Assembly: GCF_001027745.1 (NCBI RefSeq)
Contig: NZ_LECU01000004.1
Coordinates: 62,001-126,000, forward strand
Source: Pedobacter sp. BMA
GTDB taxonomy: Bacteria; Bacteroidota; Bacteroidia; Sphingobacteriales; Sphingobacteriaceae
Length of the DNA stretch: 64,000 nt
Reading direction: 5' to 3'
Positions 63,550 through 64,000 of the stretch are shown one piece after another. How positions within the stretch are numbered: the stretch's first letter is position 1; every line of letters starts with the position of its first letter. A program made the position numbers and the translations under genes. Below the pieces are notes generated by a model. That model had not been told where the DNA came from and searched no databases. It saw only the letters and a program-made list of their open reading frames with translations.

Positions 63550-64000
63550 ATGAATTTAAATACAAATTTAAAAGAGGAGAATACCTACGATGCTATCGTT
63601 ATAGGATCGGGTATCAGTGGCGGCTGGGCTGCAAAAGAACTGACTGAAAAAGGCTTACGTGTTCTGATGCTCGAAAGAGGTATGAATATCGAACACATCA
63701 CCGGTTACGAAACCGCAATGAAAAGTCCATGGGAATTTCAGCATGCCGGCCGTTTAACAGAAGAGCAGAAACGAACTCACCCAGTTCAAAAGAGAGATTA
63801 TCCTTATCAGGAAGCAAACGAAAAATGGTGGGTAAATGATTTAGACTGTCCTTATACAGAAGATAAAAGATTTGACTGGTACCGCGGTTTCCACGTAGGT
63901 GGTAAATCATTGATGTGGGGCCGCCAAAGTTATCGCCTGAGTGACCATAACTTTGAAGATAACGCGAAGGACGGTCATGGGGCAGACTGGCCTGTTCGCT
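63550..64000 (+). CDS. GMC-family FAD oxidoreductase, N-terminal part (cut by window edge)
   Basis: About 150 residues are visible. The FAD-binding Rossmann motif DAIVIGSGISGGWAAKEL (GxGxxGG at 19-25) and RVLMLERGMN (the Glu that binds ribose) are present. WYRGFHVGGKSLMWGRQSYR is the GMC second conserved region (GGxSxxW type). No signal peptide is seen, so export would depend on the small subunit encoded upstream. GMC enzymes oxidise sugar or alcohol hydroxyls. With the subunit-3-like protein and the isomerase-like barrel, glycoside 3-dehydrogenase is a good candidate. The C-terminal catalytic His is outside the window. Confidence 0.88.
   Translation, partial: MNLNTNLKEENTYDAIVIGSGISGGWAAKELTEKGLRVLMLERGMNIEHITGYETAMKSPWEFQHAGRLTEEQKRTHPVQKRDYPYQEANEKWWVNDLDCPYTEDKRFDWYRGFHVGGKSLMWGRQSYRLSDHNFEDNAKDGHGADWPVR

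Overview
The window comes from a member of the Bacteroidota, most likely Sphingobacteriaceae close to Pedobacter. Evidence: three outer-membrane receptor modules (two SusC/SusD pairs and one FecA-like receptor with sigma/anti-sigma genes), a type IX secretion C-terminal sorting domain, a transketolase split into two genes, many promoters of the Bacteroidota type (TAnnTTTG, sometimes with TTG about 19-23 nt upstream), and the general protein style. No rRNA, tRNA, CRISPR array or intact insertion sequence was seen. Both edges cut genes: an M3 peptidase on the left and a GMC oxidoreductase on the right.

Layout. 1-16 kb is mostly housekeeping: an MFS exporter, an APC amino acid permease, the Kup potassium transporter with a small membrane protein gene starting 2 nt after its stop codon, a FAH-family hydrolase, an M23 peptidase, a Bcp peroxiredoxin, split transketolase, and an ECF sigma factor followed by a membrane protein with a triplicated motif and a small periplasmic protein. 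A class III aminotransferase and a response regulator/histidine kinase pair follow. 17.3-25.4 kb is a first glycan locus: a transmembrane receptor that fuses a 7TMR-DISM sensor to a transposase-type zinc ribbon, then SusC, SusD and a GH30 glycosidase lipoprotein (a beta-1,6-glucan or related beta-glucan is a reasonable guess). 25.5-38.9 kb is again core metabolism: an RluA-type pseudouridine synthase, PanB, CarA, an ABC exporter, a very tight pheS / Rieske-like lipoprotein / tetR operon, Kbl, a DUF5686 protein and TrhO.

39-54.9 kb is a second and larger glycan locus: a membrane-spanning beta-propeller/LuxR-HTH regulator, SusC, SusD, two adjacent GH144-type (PF10091) enzymes, a GH43-like protein with a discoidin domain, a GH3 beta-glucosidase and an esterase. 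Two GH144-type enzymes plus GH3 point to beta-1,2-glucan. Then come YebC and an SDR-type L-threonine dehydrogenase on the minus strand; with Kbl it makes a threonine-to-glycine route. From 56.9 kb to the right edge lies a third system: ECF sigma factor, FecR-type anti-sigma factor, STN-domain TonB-dependent receptor, a Tat-exported sugar-isomerase-like TIM barrel, a gluconate-2-dehydrogenase-subunit-3-like protein and a GMC oxidoreductase. The last three resemble the parts of periplasmic glycoside 3-dehydrogenation (3-keto-glycoside) pathways.

Overarching patterns: in all three receptor modules an intrinsic-terminator hairpin sits between the receptor (or SusD) gene and the first enzyme gene, which would give more receptor than enzyme mRNA. 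Several promoters sit so close to the start codon that leaderless transcripts are likely. A dispersed ATCTGCG/CTCCCGC repeat family marks several gene ends, and a roughly 100 bp imperfect palindrome of unknown function lies at 4.1-4.2 kb.
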